A stretch of DNA of 14,402 nucleotides, taken from Planctomycetota bacterium (GTDB taxonomy: Bacteria > Planctomycetota > Phycisphaerae > Phycisphaerales > SM1A02). Under the pieces are notes generated by a model. It saw only the letters and a program-made list of their open reading frames with translations. It ran no database searches and was not told where the DNA came from. The stretch covers positions 1-14,402 of the forward strand of contig JADFGE010000025.1 of NCBI GenBank assembly GCA_022567855.1, read 5' to 3'. Shown one piece after another: positions 1 to 6,193 of the stretch. The stretch's first letter is position 1. Each line of letters starts with the position of its first letter. A program made the translations under genes and the position numbers.

Positions 1-2062
1 CAGCGGCGGCGGCGCTAATATTGACGGCAACCTTCCCGGGACGGTCTCCGTCCTGCTCAATCCCGGCGATGGAACCTTCCCCAGCCAAACACTCTACGAC
101 CTCGGCATCGGTCCTTTCTCCGTAGCTCTTGGTGACCTCGACGGCGACGACGATCTCGACATGGCCAGCGCGGTAAGGGAAGAAGACGAAGACACGCCCA
201 ACGGCGTCCAGATCATGTTCAACAATGGCAACGGGACCTTCGCTTTCGGTGCCAACATCCCCGCCGGCGATTTCCCCGCGTTTGTGGTCATCGGTGACCT
301 GGATGGTGACAATGATCTCGACTTGGCCGTGACCAATAGGACAGAGAACCTCGTCTCGGTCTTTCTCAACAACGGCGGCGGGAGCTTCGCCGACCGCGTC
401 ATCTACCCGGCCGGCAGCGGACCGGTCGGCCTAGCCGTCGGCGATCTGGACGGCGACGGCGACCTCGACCTAGTCGCCGCAAACCTGGGGCCCCCCTTCA
501 ACCCAGGCACCACCGTTTCAGTGCTGCTGAATAGCGGAAACGCCACCTTTGCCATGCCTGTTCCCTACGGCGTGGGTCAGGCACCCTCGTCCGTGATTAT
601 CGCCGACCTGGATGCCGACGGCGATGCCGATCTTGCCCTCACCAACCTTCTTGACGACACTGCCTCCGTGCTGCTCAACAACGGTGACGCGACTTTCGCC
701 GACGACGTGACGTATTCGGTCGGTGACGGGCCGGCGTTCGTGGCCGCCGGAGACTTCGATGGTGACGTCAACCTGGACCTGGCGGTGGCCAATCTGTTCC
801 GCAATACCCTCTCGATCCTGCACGCCCACGGCGACGGAACGTTCCAGGACGTTGTGAAGCTCGACGTCGGCGAGGGGCCGTCCGCGGTCGCTATCGCCGA
901 CCTGGACGGGGATGGTGATCTCGACCTGGCCGTGGCGAATAGGGGCAACTGTTGTCCGTTCCCTCCCGGGACGGTCTCGGTCCTGCTGAACCAGGGTGAC
1001 GGCACCTTCGCCGAACCGCTCGCTTTCGGGACAGGCATCTATCCGGAGTCCATCGCCATCGGTGATCTTGACGGTGACGGAGATGGCGATATCGCCGTCG
1101 CCAACCTGGTAGACCATACCGTCTCCATCCTGCTGAACGGCGGTGATGGACGGTTCGCCGACGAGGTCGCGTACGCCACGGATCCCGCCCCCGTTTCCGT
1201 GGCCATCGGTGACCTGGACGGCGACGGCGATCTTGACCTGGCTGTGGCCAACGATGGCGGCGAAAACGTCTCGATCCTTCTGAACAACGGCGACGGGACT
1301 TTCGCCGACCACGTCACCTATCAGGTCGGTGGCGGCGATTTCAGCATTCCAACGTCTATCGCGCTGGGCGACGTGGACGGTGACGGGGATCTCGACTTTG
1401 CGGTCGCCCTCCTCGAGCCCCTCGCGGTGTCCGTTCAGCTGAACAACGGCAGCGGCGCGTTCGGCAACGAAGTGCTCTACCCGTCCACCATGTGCGAGTA
1501 CGTAGCCCTCGCGGATCTGGACGGAGACAAGGACCTCGATCTTTTATTGGCCTGCGGGTCGATTGGGGTTCGCCTGAACAATGGCAACGGCATCTTCGGC
1601 GATGCTACTTACTTCGAATCCATTTCTTCCTCCGCCTACGCTTTGACGACCGGCGACCTGGATGGCGACGGCGATCTCGACGTCGTGGCCAGCGCCCTTA
1701 CCAATACGATCGTGGTTCTGCTCAACAACGGCAACGCCACCTTTGCCGACTTCGAGGCGTTTCGCACCGGCAGTCATCCTCGTAAGTTGGCTATTGGGGA
1801 CCTGAACGGCGACGGCGCGCTCGACGTGGCCACGCCCAATAGCGCTGGCGACAATGTTTCGATCCTGCTCAATCGAAGCAACGATTGCAGCCCAACGCCC
1901 GGTGATCTCGATGGCGACGGACACGTCGGCGTGAAGGACCTGCTCATTCTGCTTGGCGACTGGGGACCGTGTCCACCCAAAGGTGATTGTCCAGCCGATT
2001 TGGACGGTGACGGTTCCGTCGGTGTGAAAGACCTGCTCATTCTTCTCGGCAATTGGGGCTAA
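1..2062 (+). CDS. VCBS/FG-GAP repeat protein with C-terminal dockerin-like domain (5' partial)
   Basis: The reading frame is open from base 2 to the TAA at 2060-2062, and no start lies in the window; the ATG at 161 falls inside a repeat and is not the true start. The protein is a chain of about 46-residue VCBS/FG-GAP repeats. I count twelve Asp-rich loops of the type GDLDGDGDLDLAVAN, each followed by VSVLLNNGDGTFAD-like strands. Such repeats form calcium-binding beta-propeller blades in exported proteins. The last ~55 residues hold two copies of DLDGDG.VGVKDLLILLG.WG, a type I dockerin-like pair of calcium loops with helices, common at the end of planctomycete surface proteins. No enzyme domain is visible in the present part. 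Some loops are degenerate (IADLDADGDADLAL, AGDFDGDVNLDLAV). The role is probably extracellular binding or adhesion (inference). No terminator is visible in the 12 bp before the transposase remnant. Confidence 0.9.
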   Translation, partial: SGGGANIDGNLPGTVSVLLNPGDGTFPSQTLYDLGIGPFSVALGDLDGDDDLDMASAVREEDEDTPNGVQIMFNNGNGTFAFGANIPAGDFPAFVVIGDLDGDNDLDLAVTNRTENLVSVFLNNGGGSFADRVIYPAGSGPVGLAVGDLDGDGDLDLVAANLGPPFNPGTTVSVLLNSGNATFAMPVPYGVGQAPSSVIIADLDADGDADLALTNLLDDTASVLLNNGDATFADDVTYSVGDGPAFVAAGDFDGDVNLDLAVANLFRNTLSILHAHGDGTFQDVVKLDVGEGPSAVAIADLDGDGDLDLAVANRGNCCPFPPGTVSVLLNQGDGTFAEPLAFGTGIYPESIAIGDLDGDGDGDIAVANLVDHTVSILLNGGDGRFADEVAYATDPAPVSVAIGDLDGDGDLDLAVANDGGENVSILLNNGDGTFADHVTYQVGGGDFSIPTSIALGDVDGDGDLDFAVALLEPLAVSVQLNNGSGAFGNEVLYPSTMCEYVALADLDGDKDLDLLLACGSIGVRLNNGNGIFGDATYFESISSSAYALTTGDLDGDGDLDVVASALTNTIVVLLNNGNATFADFEAFRTGSHPRKLAIGDLNGDGALDVATPNSAGDNVSILLNRSNDCSPTPGDLDGDGHVGVKDLLILLGDWGPCPPKGDCPADLDGDGSVGVKDLLILLGNWG

Positions 2063-2494
2063 TACGCATTACCATTAGTTCTCGTGCGTGATCCATGAGG
2101 TGTGGCAGAGTGATTTGAGCGTGTCGGGAGTCAGGGTGTTCCAGGCATCGCCCGTCGCCGTGAACAGCGCCTCGTAGTCCTCATACACTCGGTTGCTCAA
2201 CTGGCGGCTTCGCAGGTACGCCCACACGCGCTCCACCGGATTCAACTCCGGCGAGTACGAAGGCAAGTGAAGAAGCGTGATGTTCTGTGGCGCCGCAAGG
2301 GCCTTCGCCATGTGCCAGCCTGCTTGATCCAACACCAGCACGACATGGGTGTCCGCTCCCGCCTCCTGGGCAATGAACCGCAGATGATGATTCATCATGT
2401 CCGTGTTGACCGTCGGGGCGATCAACGCTGATGATGCCCCGGTCCGCGGGTTCACCGCCGCGAACAGGTAGACCCACTCGTATTCCGTTTGTTT

Positions 2495-2517
2495 GACCCC
2501 GATCCTGGATCGGGGTC
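2495..2517. repeat. 23-bp perfect palindrome inside the transposase remnant
   Basis: GACCCCGATCC, one central T, then GGATCGGGGTC: a perfect 11-bp inverted repeat. It lies exactly where the transposase reading frame changes between GSRPT and KQTEYEW. Compared with what I remember of the family (RPT.VKQTEYEW), about 13 nt are extra here. It could be a tiny mobile palindrome, a templated hairpin mutation or an assembly error. Confidence 0.8.
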
Positions 2518-2582
2518 GGACGCGAACCGGTTTCCGCCCAGACCGTCGTCAACGTGCCTTGTTGTCCAATGCGTGCTTCATC

Positions 2583-2609
2583 TCGCTACAGCGGGTCGCC
2601 TATGGAGAC
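2583..2609. other. 27-nt insertion carrying an in-frame stop in the transposase remnant
   Basis: On the minus strand the IS630 motif VWFQ-DEAR is interrupted between Q and D by nine codons (VSIGDPL, stop, R). Removing exactly these 27 nt restores the uninterrupted family motif. The first catalytic Asp codon (2582-2580) follows directly. I see no other copy of this 27-mer in the window. The boundaries rest on my memory of the family motif. Confidence 0.65.
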
Positions 2610-3167
2610 CTGGAACCACACCTCAATGTGCTTGTCGGAATGTTCCTCCTTTACACACCGGACAAAAGGGGGGCGTCATTCACCCACTGCGCCATCTTCT
2701 GCGGATCGTTCTTGCGGTGCTTGGGCCGGGGCCGGAGGCACGAAAAACCCAGGCGATGGAGCACGGCGTACGCACCGTCAAGCGTGTACTTGGCCCCGAA
2801 CTCCTCTTTGAGAATGCGCTGCACATCCTTGCCGCGCAGCGTGCACACACCGTCCGTCTCGAGGGGTCCGCCGTTGAGACGGTCCTTGAAGGTCTGCTCA
2901 TCTTCACGCCTGAGCTTCGGCGGTGCTCCGGACCGAGGCTGTTCATACATCGCCTCGAGGCCGTGATCGCGATAGATGTACGTCCATCGCTGCACGAAGG
3001 CGCGGCTGCGATCAAGCTTGTCCACAATCTGCGGTGTGGTCAGCCCCCGGATCGCCAGCCGGACCGCGCGATACCGATCGCGTTGCTTGGCGTTTCTCGT
3101 GTTGCGAATGCGTCGTGTGAGTTCGTCGAGGTCGTTTGGATGATGCGCCGTGACGTCCATGCGCTGG

Positions 3168-3173
3168 CTCCTT
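3168..3173 (-). promoter_or_regulatory. Shine-Dalgarno of the transposase remnant
   Basis: AAGGAG on the minus strand, 7 nt before the ATG at 3160. It decides the start in favour of 3160 rather than the longer frame from 3226. Confidence 0.6.
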
Positions 3174-3226
3174 GGGATGTACCCGGCACAGCATGATGCG
3201 CCTCGCCAAAAAGCGCAACCTAACAA

Positions 3227-3241
3227 GCGCCGAACAGGCGC
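3227..3241 (-). terminator. Possible weak terminator hairpin after the archease-rtcB-hydrolase operon
   Basis: GCGCC, a 5-nt loop, then GGCGC forms a perfect 5-bp stem. Read on the minus strand it is followed by TTGTTA. It lies 45 bp past the stop of the hydrolase gene. The stem is short and the T-run poor, so it could equally be part of an IS end or chance in GC-rich DNA. Confidence 0.25.
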
Positions 3242-3285
3242 GCGGGGATTAATTCAGATCCGTATAAGTACGCATCGAGTCGTTC

Positions 3286-3930
3286 TTATCCCGTAAACTT
3301 CTCGATGAACCATGTGCCGGCTTCCTGGGCAACCTGCTCCAGCTTGCCGGGCTCTTCGAACAGATGGGTCGCACCGTCTACGACGACAAGCCGGCTTTGA
3401 CAGGTCAACTTGCGCTGAGCGCCGCGATTGAGGTCAAGCACCGCGGAATCGAGTGATCCGACGATGAGCAGCGTCGGCGCGGTGACCTGCGGCAGCGCCG
3501 CGCCGGCCAGGTCCGGTCGTCCGCCGCGTGACACCACGGCGGCCACGGTGTCGCCGAGTTGGGCCGCGGCAACGAGCGCGGCGGCTGCGCCCGTGCTCGC
3601 CCCGAAATAGCCGATGGGAAGCCCGCGCGCTTCATCTTGGAGCTTCAGCCATCGCGTTGCGCTAACGACACGACTCCCCAGCAGCTCGATATCAAAGACA
3701 TTGCCTCGGTCCACCGCCTCAGCGTCAGTCAGCAGATCAAAGAGCAACGTGCCGCAGCCGTGATCGACCAAGGCGTTCGCCACCGCGACATTGCGCGGAC
3801 TGAGCCGACTGCTGCCGCTGCCGTGGGCGAATACGACGACCCCTCTACAGTTTTCGCCGATGGTGAGCGTTCCTGACAGGCTGAAATCGTCGATGGGAAC
3901 AGACACCTCGGCGCCTGATGTGCTGCTCAT
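3286..3930 (-). CDS. Alpha/beta hydrolase, dienelactone hydrolase-like
   Basis: A 214-residue serine hydrolase. The start at 3930 is chosen because AAGGAGA lies 7 nt upstream; a frame reaching 4137 would overlap the end of rtcB and has no ribosome site. FAHGSGSS (residues 35-41) is the oxyanion-loop region, GASTG carries the likely nucleophile Ser112, Asp161 (IVGSLDSA) and His189 (DGATHLF) complete the triad. The glycine and alanine run after Ser112 fits the nucleophile elbow. There is no signal peptide, so it is probably cytoplasmic. Similar DLH-type hydrolases occur alone or fused to phosphoribosyltransferase domains; no such partner is present here. It follows rtcB by 58 bp on the same strand and may be the last gene of that operon. 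The substrate is unknown. Confidence 0.85.
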   Translation of the reverse strand: MSSTSGAEVSVPIDDFSLSGTLTIGENCRGVVVFAHGSGSSRLSPRNVAVANALVDHGCGTLLFDLLTDAEAVDRGNVFDIELLGSRVVSATRWLKLQDEARGLPIGYFGASTGAAAALVAAAQLGDTVAAVVSRGGRPDLAGAALPQVTAPTLLIVGSLDSAVLDLNRGAQRKLTCQSRLVVVDGATHLFEEPGKLEQVAQEAGTWFIEKFTG

Positions 3931-3937
3931 CGATTCT

Positions 3938-3944
3938 TCTCCTT
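3938..3944 (-). promoter_or_regulatory. Shine-Dalgarno of the alpha/beta hydrolase gene
   Basis: AAGGAGA on the minus strand, 7 nt before the ATG at 3930; it settles the start of the hydrolase and removes the apparent overlap with rtcB. Confidence 0.7.
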
Positions 3945-3988
3945 TGTAACTTGATCGACCAAATGAGGCCGCAAGTGCAGCCGAGCGC

Positions 3989-5452
3989 TTAGCCCTTGAT
4001 GACCCCGATCGGTCGGAGGCGCGCGACCTTCGTGGACAATCCAGCCTTGTGCACGACGTCAACGACCAGGTCAACATCCTTGTACGCTTTGGGCTGCTCC
4101 TCGGCCAGCCCCTTCCAGCTTCGCGCGCGGACCACAATACCCTTTGCGAGCAGCTCCTGGTCGATGCGGCGTCCGCGTGCGTCCTTGGCGGCAGCGGTGC
4201 GGCTCATGGCCCGGCCGGCCCCGTGGCAGGTCGTGCCGAAGCTCCGTTCCATACTCCCGGGCGCGCCGGCCAAAATCCAACTCGCTCGCCCCATGTCGCC
4301 GGGAATGATGACGGGCTGGCCGATCTCGCGGTACCGCTGGGGCAGCTCCGGGTGGCCGGGGGGAAAGGCCCGAGTGGCGCCCTTGCGATGCACACAGACG
4401 GTCTTGACTTTCCCATCCACGCGATGTTGCTCGAACTTCGCGATGTTGTGGGCAATGTCGTACACCAATTGCATATCCATATCCGACCACGATCGGCCGA
4501 AGACATCCTCGAACACTTCGCGCGTCTGCCACATGAGCAGTTGCCGATTGCAGAAGGCGAAGTTCGCCGCCGCCCGCATCGAACCAATGTAGTGCTGACC
4601 CTCGGGACTGTTGATCGGAGCACAGGCGAGCTGACGATCGGGCAACTCGATGCCGTGTACGGCCGGGACCGATCGGAACATCCGCAACGCGTCGTCGCAG
4701 ACCTGGTACCCGAGTCCGCGCGAGCCGGAATGGATAAGCACGCAGACCATGTCCTTCTCCAGTTCCATGGCGGCGGCGGCCCGCTCGTCGACGATCTGAT
4801 CGACGACCTGAACCTCCAGGAAATGGTTGCCGGCGCCGAGCGTTCCGCACTGATTCGCGCCTCGTTCCACTGCGCGATCGCTGACATTGGCCGGTACAGC
4901 CTCGTCGATGCACCCCCGCGCCTCGGTGCAATCCACATCGCGCTCGGTCGCCAGACCGCGCTGGTAAAGGAACCCCACGCCCTCGGCCAGTAGTTGCTGC
5001 AACTCACTGGGACCGAAGTGGTACTTCCCCGAGCGTCCCACCCCGGTCGGGATGCGGTGATACAGCGTCTCGACCAGGGTTTTGAGACGTGGTTGAACTT
5101 CATCAACGCGCAGATTGGTTCGCATCAGCCGCACGCCACAGTTGATGTCGTACCCAACGCCCCCGGGCGAAACGACGCCGTCCTCCTCCGGATCGGTTGC
5201 GCAGACCCCGCCGATGCAGAACCCATACCCCCAGTGGATATCCGGCATGGCGAAGCTCGCCGTCTGGATACCCGGCAAAAAGGCCACGTTGGCCACTTGC
5301 TCCAGCGCCTGGTCACCCTTGATCTGCTCGATGAGCCGGTCGTCGGCGAATATCAGGCCGTCCACGCGCATGCCGGGCTTGTAGCGCTTGGGGATTCGCC
5401 AGCAGCACGCATCGACTTGTTCGAGCGGAATCGTGTTCGCATTCGCCGGCAT
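3989..5452 (-). CDS. rtcB: RNA-splicing ligase RtcB
   Basis: RtcB joins RNA 2',3'-cyclic phosphate (or 3'-phosphate) ends to 5'-OH ends using GTP and Mn2+, in tRNA splicing and RNA repair. This 487-residue protein matches the usual length. The metal ligands are all present: Asp102 and Cys105 in GYDINCG, His210 in GAGNHF, His241 in IHSGSRG, His335 in AHNIAKF. The guanylated histidine is expected at His410 in HGAGR. Spacing equals that of the Pyrococcus enzyme (Asp95, Cys98, His203, His234, His329, His404) with an offset of 6-7. VIIPGDMGRASWILAG is the conserved C-terminal block. The start at 5452 is backed by AGGAGGT 8 nt upstream; a start 13 codons earlier, at 5491, would overlap the archease stop and lacks this. 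It lies 35 bp after the archease gene and 58 bp before the hydrolase gene, so co-transcription is likely. The enzyme appears intact. Confidence 0.97.
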   Translation of the reverse strand: MPANANTIPLEQVDACCWRIPKRYKPGMRVDGLIFADDRLIEQIKGDQALEQVANVAFLPGIQTASFAMPDIHWGYGFCIGGVCATDPEEDGVVSPGGVGYDINCGVRLMRTNLRVDEVQPRLKTLVETLYHRIPTGVGRSGKYHFGPSELQQLLAEGVGFLYQRGLATERDVDCTEARGCIDEAVPANVSDRAVERGANQCGTLGAGNHFLEVQVVDQIVDERAAAAMELEKDMVCVLIHSGSRGLGYQVCDDALRMFRSVPAVHGIELPDRQLACAPINSPEGQHYIGSMRAAANFAFCNRQLLMWQTREVFEDVFGRSWSDMDMQLVYDIAHNIAKFEQHRVDGKVKTVCVHRKGATRAFPPGHPELPQRYREIGQPVIIPGDMGRASWILAGAPGSMERSFGTTCHGAGRAMSRTAAAKDARGRRIDQELLAKGIVVRARSWKGLAEEQPKAYKDVDLVVDVVHKAGLSTKVARLRPIGVIKG

Positions 5453-5460
5453 CGTGTCTG

Positions 5461-5467
5461 ACCTCCT
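5461..5467 (-). promoter_or_regulatory. Strong Shine-Dalgarno of rtcB
   Basis: AGGAGGT on the minus strand, 8 nt before the ATG at 5452, within the 35-bp gap after the archease gene. It fixes the rtcB start. Confidence 0.8.
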
Positions 5468-5487
5468 GTAGTTGCCGCCGTGGTCAG

Positions 5488-5901
5488 TCAAATATCAACG
5501 ATCACTTCGGCCATCCACCCCACCCCGTCGCGCCGAACCGTCAACCCATGATAGGTGATCGCTTTGACTTCGTGGTCGAGCCGATGCCTCGTCTCATCGA
5601 CCGTCTCGCCGCGTGCCGTCGCTTCCAGCTTGTGCTCGGCGGTGATCCGCACGTCAAACTCAACAAACAGAAGATGCTTTGTCTCGAAGACGAACAGCAA
5701 TTCCGCGAGCCAGTCGATCAATAATTCGGTCGGGTTATCCGCCTCCAGGCAGAAGGTGCATTGACGCCCCGGCTGGACGTCGTCCATATTCTCGACGATC
5801 AGAGAGAAGAGCCCTCGTGCGGCGTCCGCAAAGAGGCCGTTGAGATCAGCCGCTGTGATCCGCAATCCGACGTCAGCAGTGTGATCAAACAACTCGTACA
5901 T
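5488..5901 (-). CDS. Archease (RtcB activator)
   Basis: A 137-residue archease. Archease is a small metal-binding protein that helps RtcB become guanylated and turn over many times. The family pattern is clear: MYELFDHTADVGLRI at the N-terminus (His7, Asp10), an Asp/Ala-rich helix (LNGLFADAARGLFSLI), LLIDWLAELLFVFET in the middle, EVKAITYHGLTV (Glu111, His118) and a C-terminal strand ending VIVDI. Start 5901 gives the canonical MYE N-terminus and usual length. The ribosome site is weak (GGGGAG, 10 nt upstream); a start 21 codons earlier, at 5964, would add a tail not seen in the family. It is first in the operon, directly before rtcB, the common arrangement of these partners. A GC-rich hairpin at 5939-5957 lies in its leader. 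Confidence 0.95.
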   Translation of the reverse strand: MYELFDHTADVGLRITAADLNGLFADAARGLFSLIVENMDDVQPGRQCTFCLEADNPTELLIDWLAELLFVFETKHLLFVEFDVRITAEHKLEATARGETVDETRHRLDHEVKAITYHGLTVRRDGVGWMAEVIVDI

Positions 5902-6193
5902 CAGGCGTTCTCTCCCCGCTACAGCGTAGACCAACGACCGCCCGGTGTACACGGGCGCCGCCAAGGAGCATCTTTGCCGTCCTCAAGACGAACGCCACAT
6001 CCTGGGAAGCCAGGTTTGCACCGCTCGATACCCGGGAAAGATCAATTGAGAGGAGATCAGTACCCACCGTTTTCGCTGACCGGGTCAACGGTTGCGCTCA
6101 TCGTACTTTGTCATGGGGCAGAAACACCTGCTTCGTGATGGGTAACTGTCGCTCGTTATTCAAGGTCAAGGTCAAGGTGCAAGACACCGCAGG
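5902..6193. other. Intergenic region upstream of the archease-rtcB operon
   Basis: This 292-bp gap holds no supportable gene; ORFs crossing it overlap archease or lack ribosome sites and family features. It should contain the promoter of the archease-rtcB-hydrolase operon, but I find no convincing -35/-10 pair. Three tandem CAAGGT units lie at 6161-6178, just after the stop of the polyferredoxin gene. No strong terminator is visible after that gene. Confidence 0.6.
5939..5957 (-). other. GC-rich hairpin in the archease leader
   Basis: CGCCCG, 7-nt loop GTGTACA, CGGGCG: a perfect 6-bp stem located 38-56 nt upstream of the archease ATG. It could lie in the 5' leader or be an operator-like inverted repeat. 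It has no T-run and may be chance in GC-rich DNA. Confidence 0.3.

Larger units (their letters stand above)
2075..3160 (-). pseudogene. IS630-family transposase, disrupted (frameshift, in-frame stop, palindromic insertion)
   Basis: Three pieces on the minus strand together make one IS630-type DDE transposase. Piece 1 (3160 to 2651) has the N-terminal helix-turn-helix (IRGLTTPQIVDKLDRSRAFV) and runs to NDAPLLSG followed by TAA. Piece 2, in another frame, reads KEEHSDKHIEVWFQ, then an in-frame TAG, then DEARIGQQGTLTTVWAETG. Piece 3 (to the stop at 2075) reads TEYEWVYLFAAVNPRTG and contains VLVLDQAGWH and LPSYSPELNPVERVWAYL. The catalytic triad is therefore split: first Asp (DEAR) in piece 2, second Asp (LDQAGWH) and Glu (NPVE) in piece 3. 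The start at 3160 has a good Shine-Dalgarno AAGGAG 7 nt upstream; a longer ORF from 3226 lacks that support. The gene cannot make a full transposase in one frame. I could not find convincing terminal inverted repeats, so only the coding span is given. Confidence 0.9.

Noticed and set aside
518..1312. Long minus-strand ORF (264 codons) opposite the VCBS gene
   Set aside because: It mirrors the repetitive Asp/Gly codons of the plus-strand gene, has no ribosome site and no domain; the plus frame has clear family repeats.
3218..3241. Integron attC-like core (ACCTAAC) followed by an inverted repeat
   Set aside because: The core fits RYYYAAC, but no matching GTTRRRY partner lies within a usual attC distance and there is no integrase or cassette array.
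2063..3285. Terminal inverted repeats and TA duplication of the IS630 element
   Set aside because: I compared the sequence after the transposase stop with that before its start and found no convincing matching ends, so element borders are not called.
3931..4137. N-terminal extension of the alpha/beta hydrolase into rtcB
   Set aside because: It would overlap the rtcB end by about 150 bp and has no ribosome site; ATG 3930 has a good one.
4049..4993. Plus-strand ORF of 314 codons opposite rtcB
   Set aside because: rtcB on the minus strand is certain from catalytic residues; this frame is an antisense shadow of GC-rich coding DNA.
5761..6138. Plus-strand ORF over archease and its leader
   Set aside because: No family features, overlaps archease, no ribosome site; most likely chance.
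6161..6178. (CAAGGT)x3 short tandem repeat, read on the minus strand as TTGACC boxes
   Set aside because: No -10 element at a suitable distance; three 6-bp units are too little to claim a regulator site array or CRISPR.
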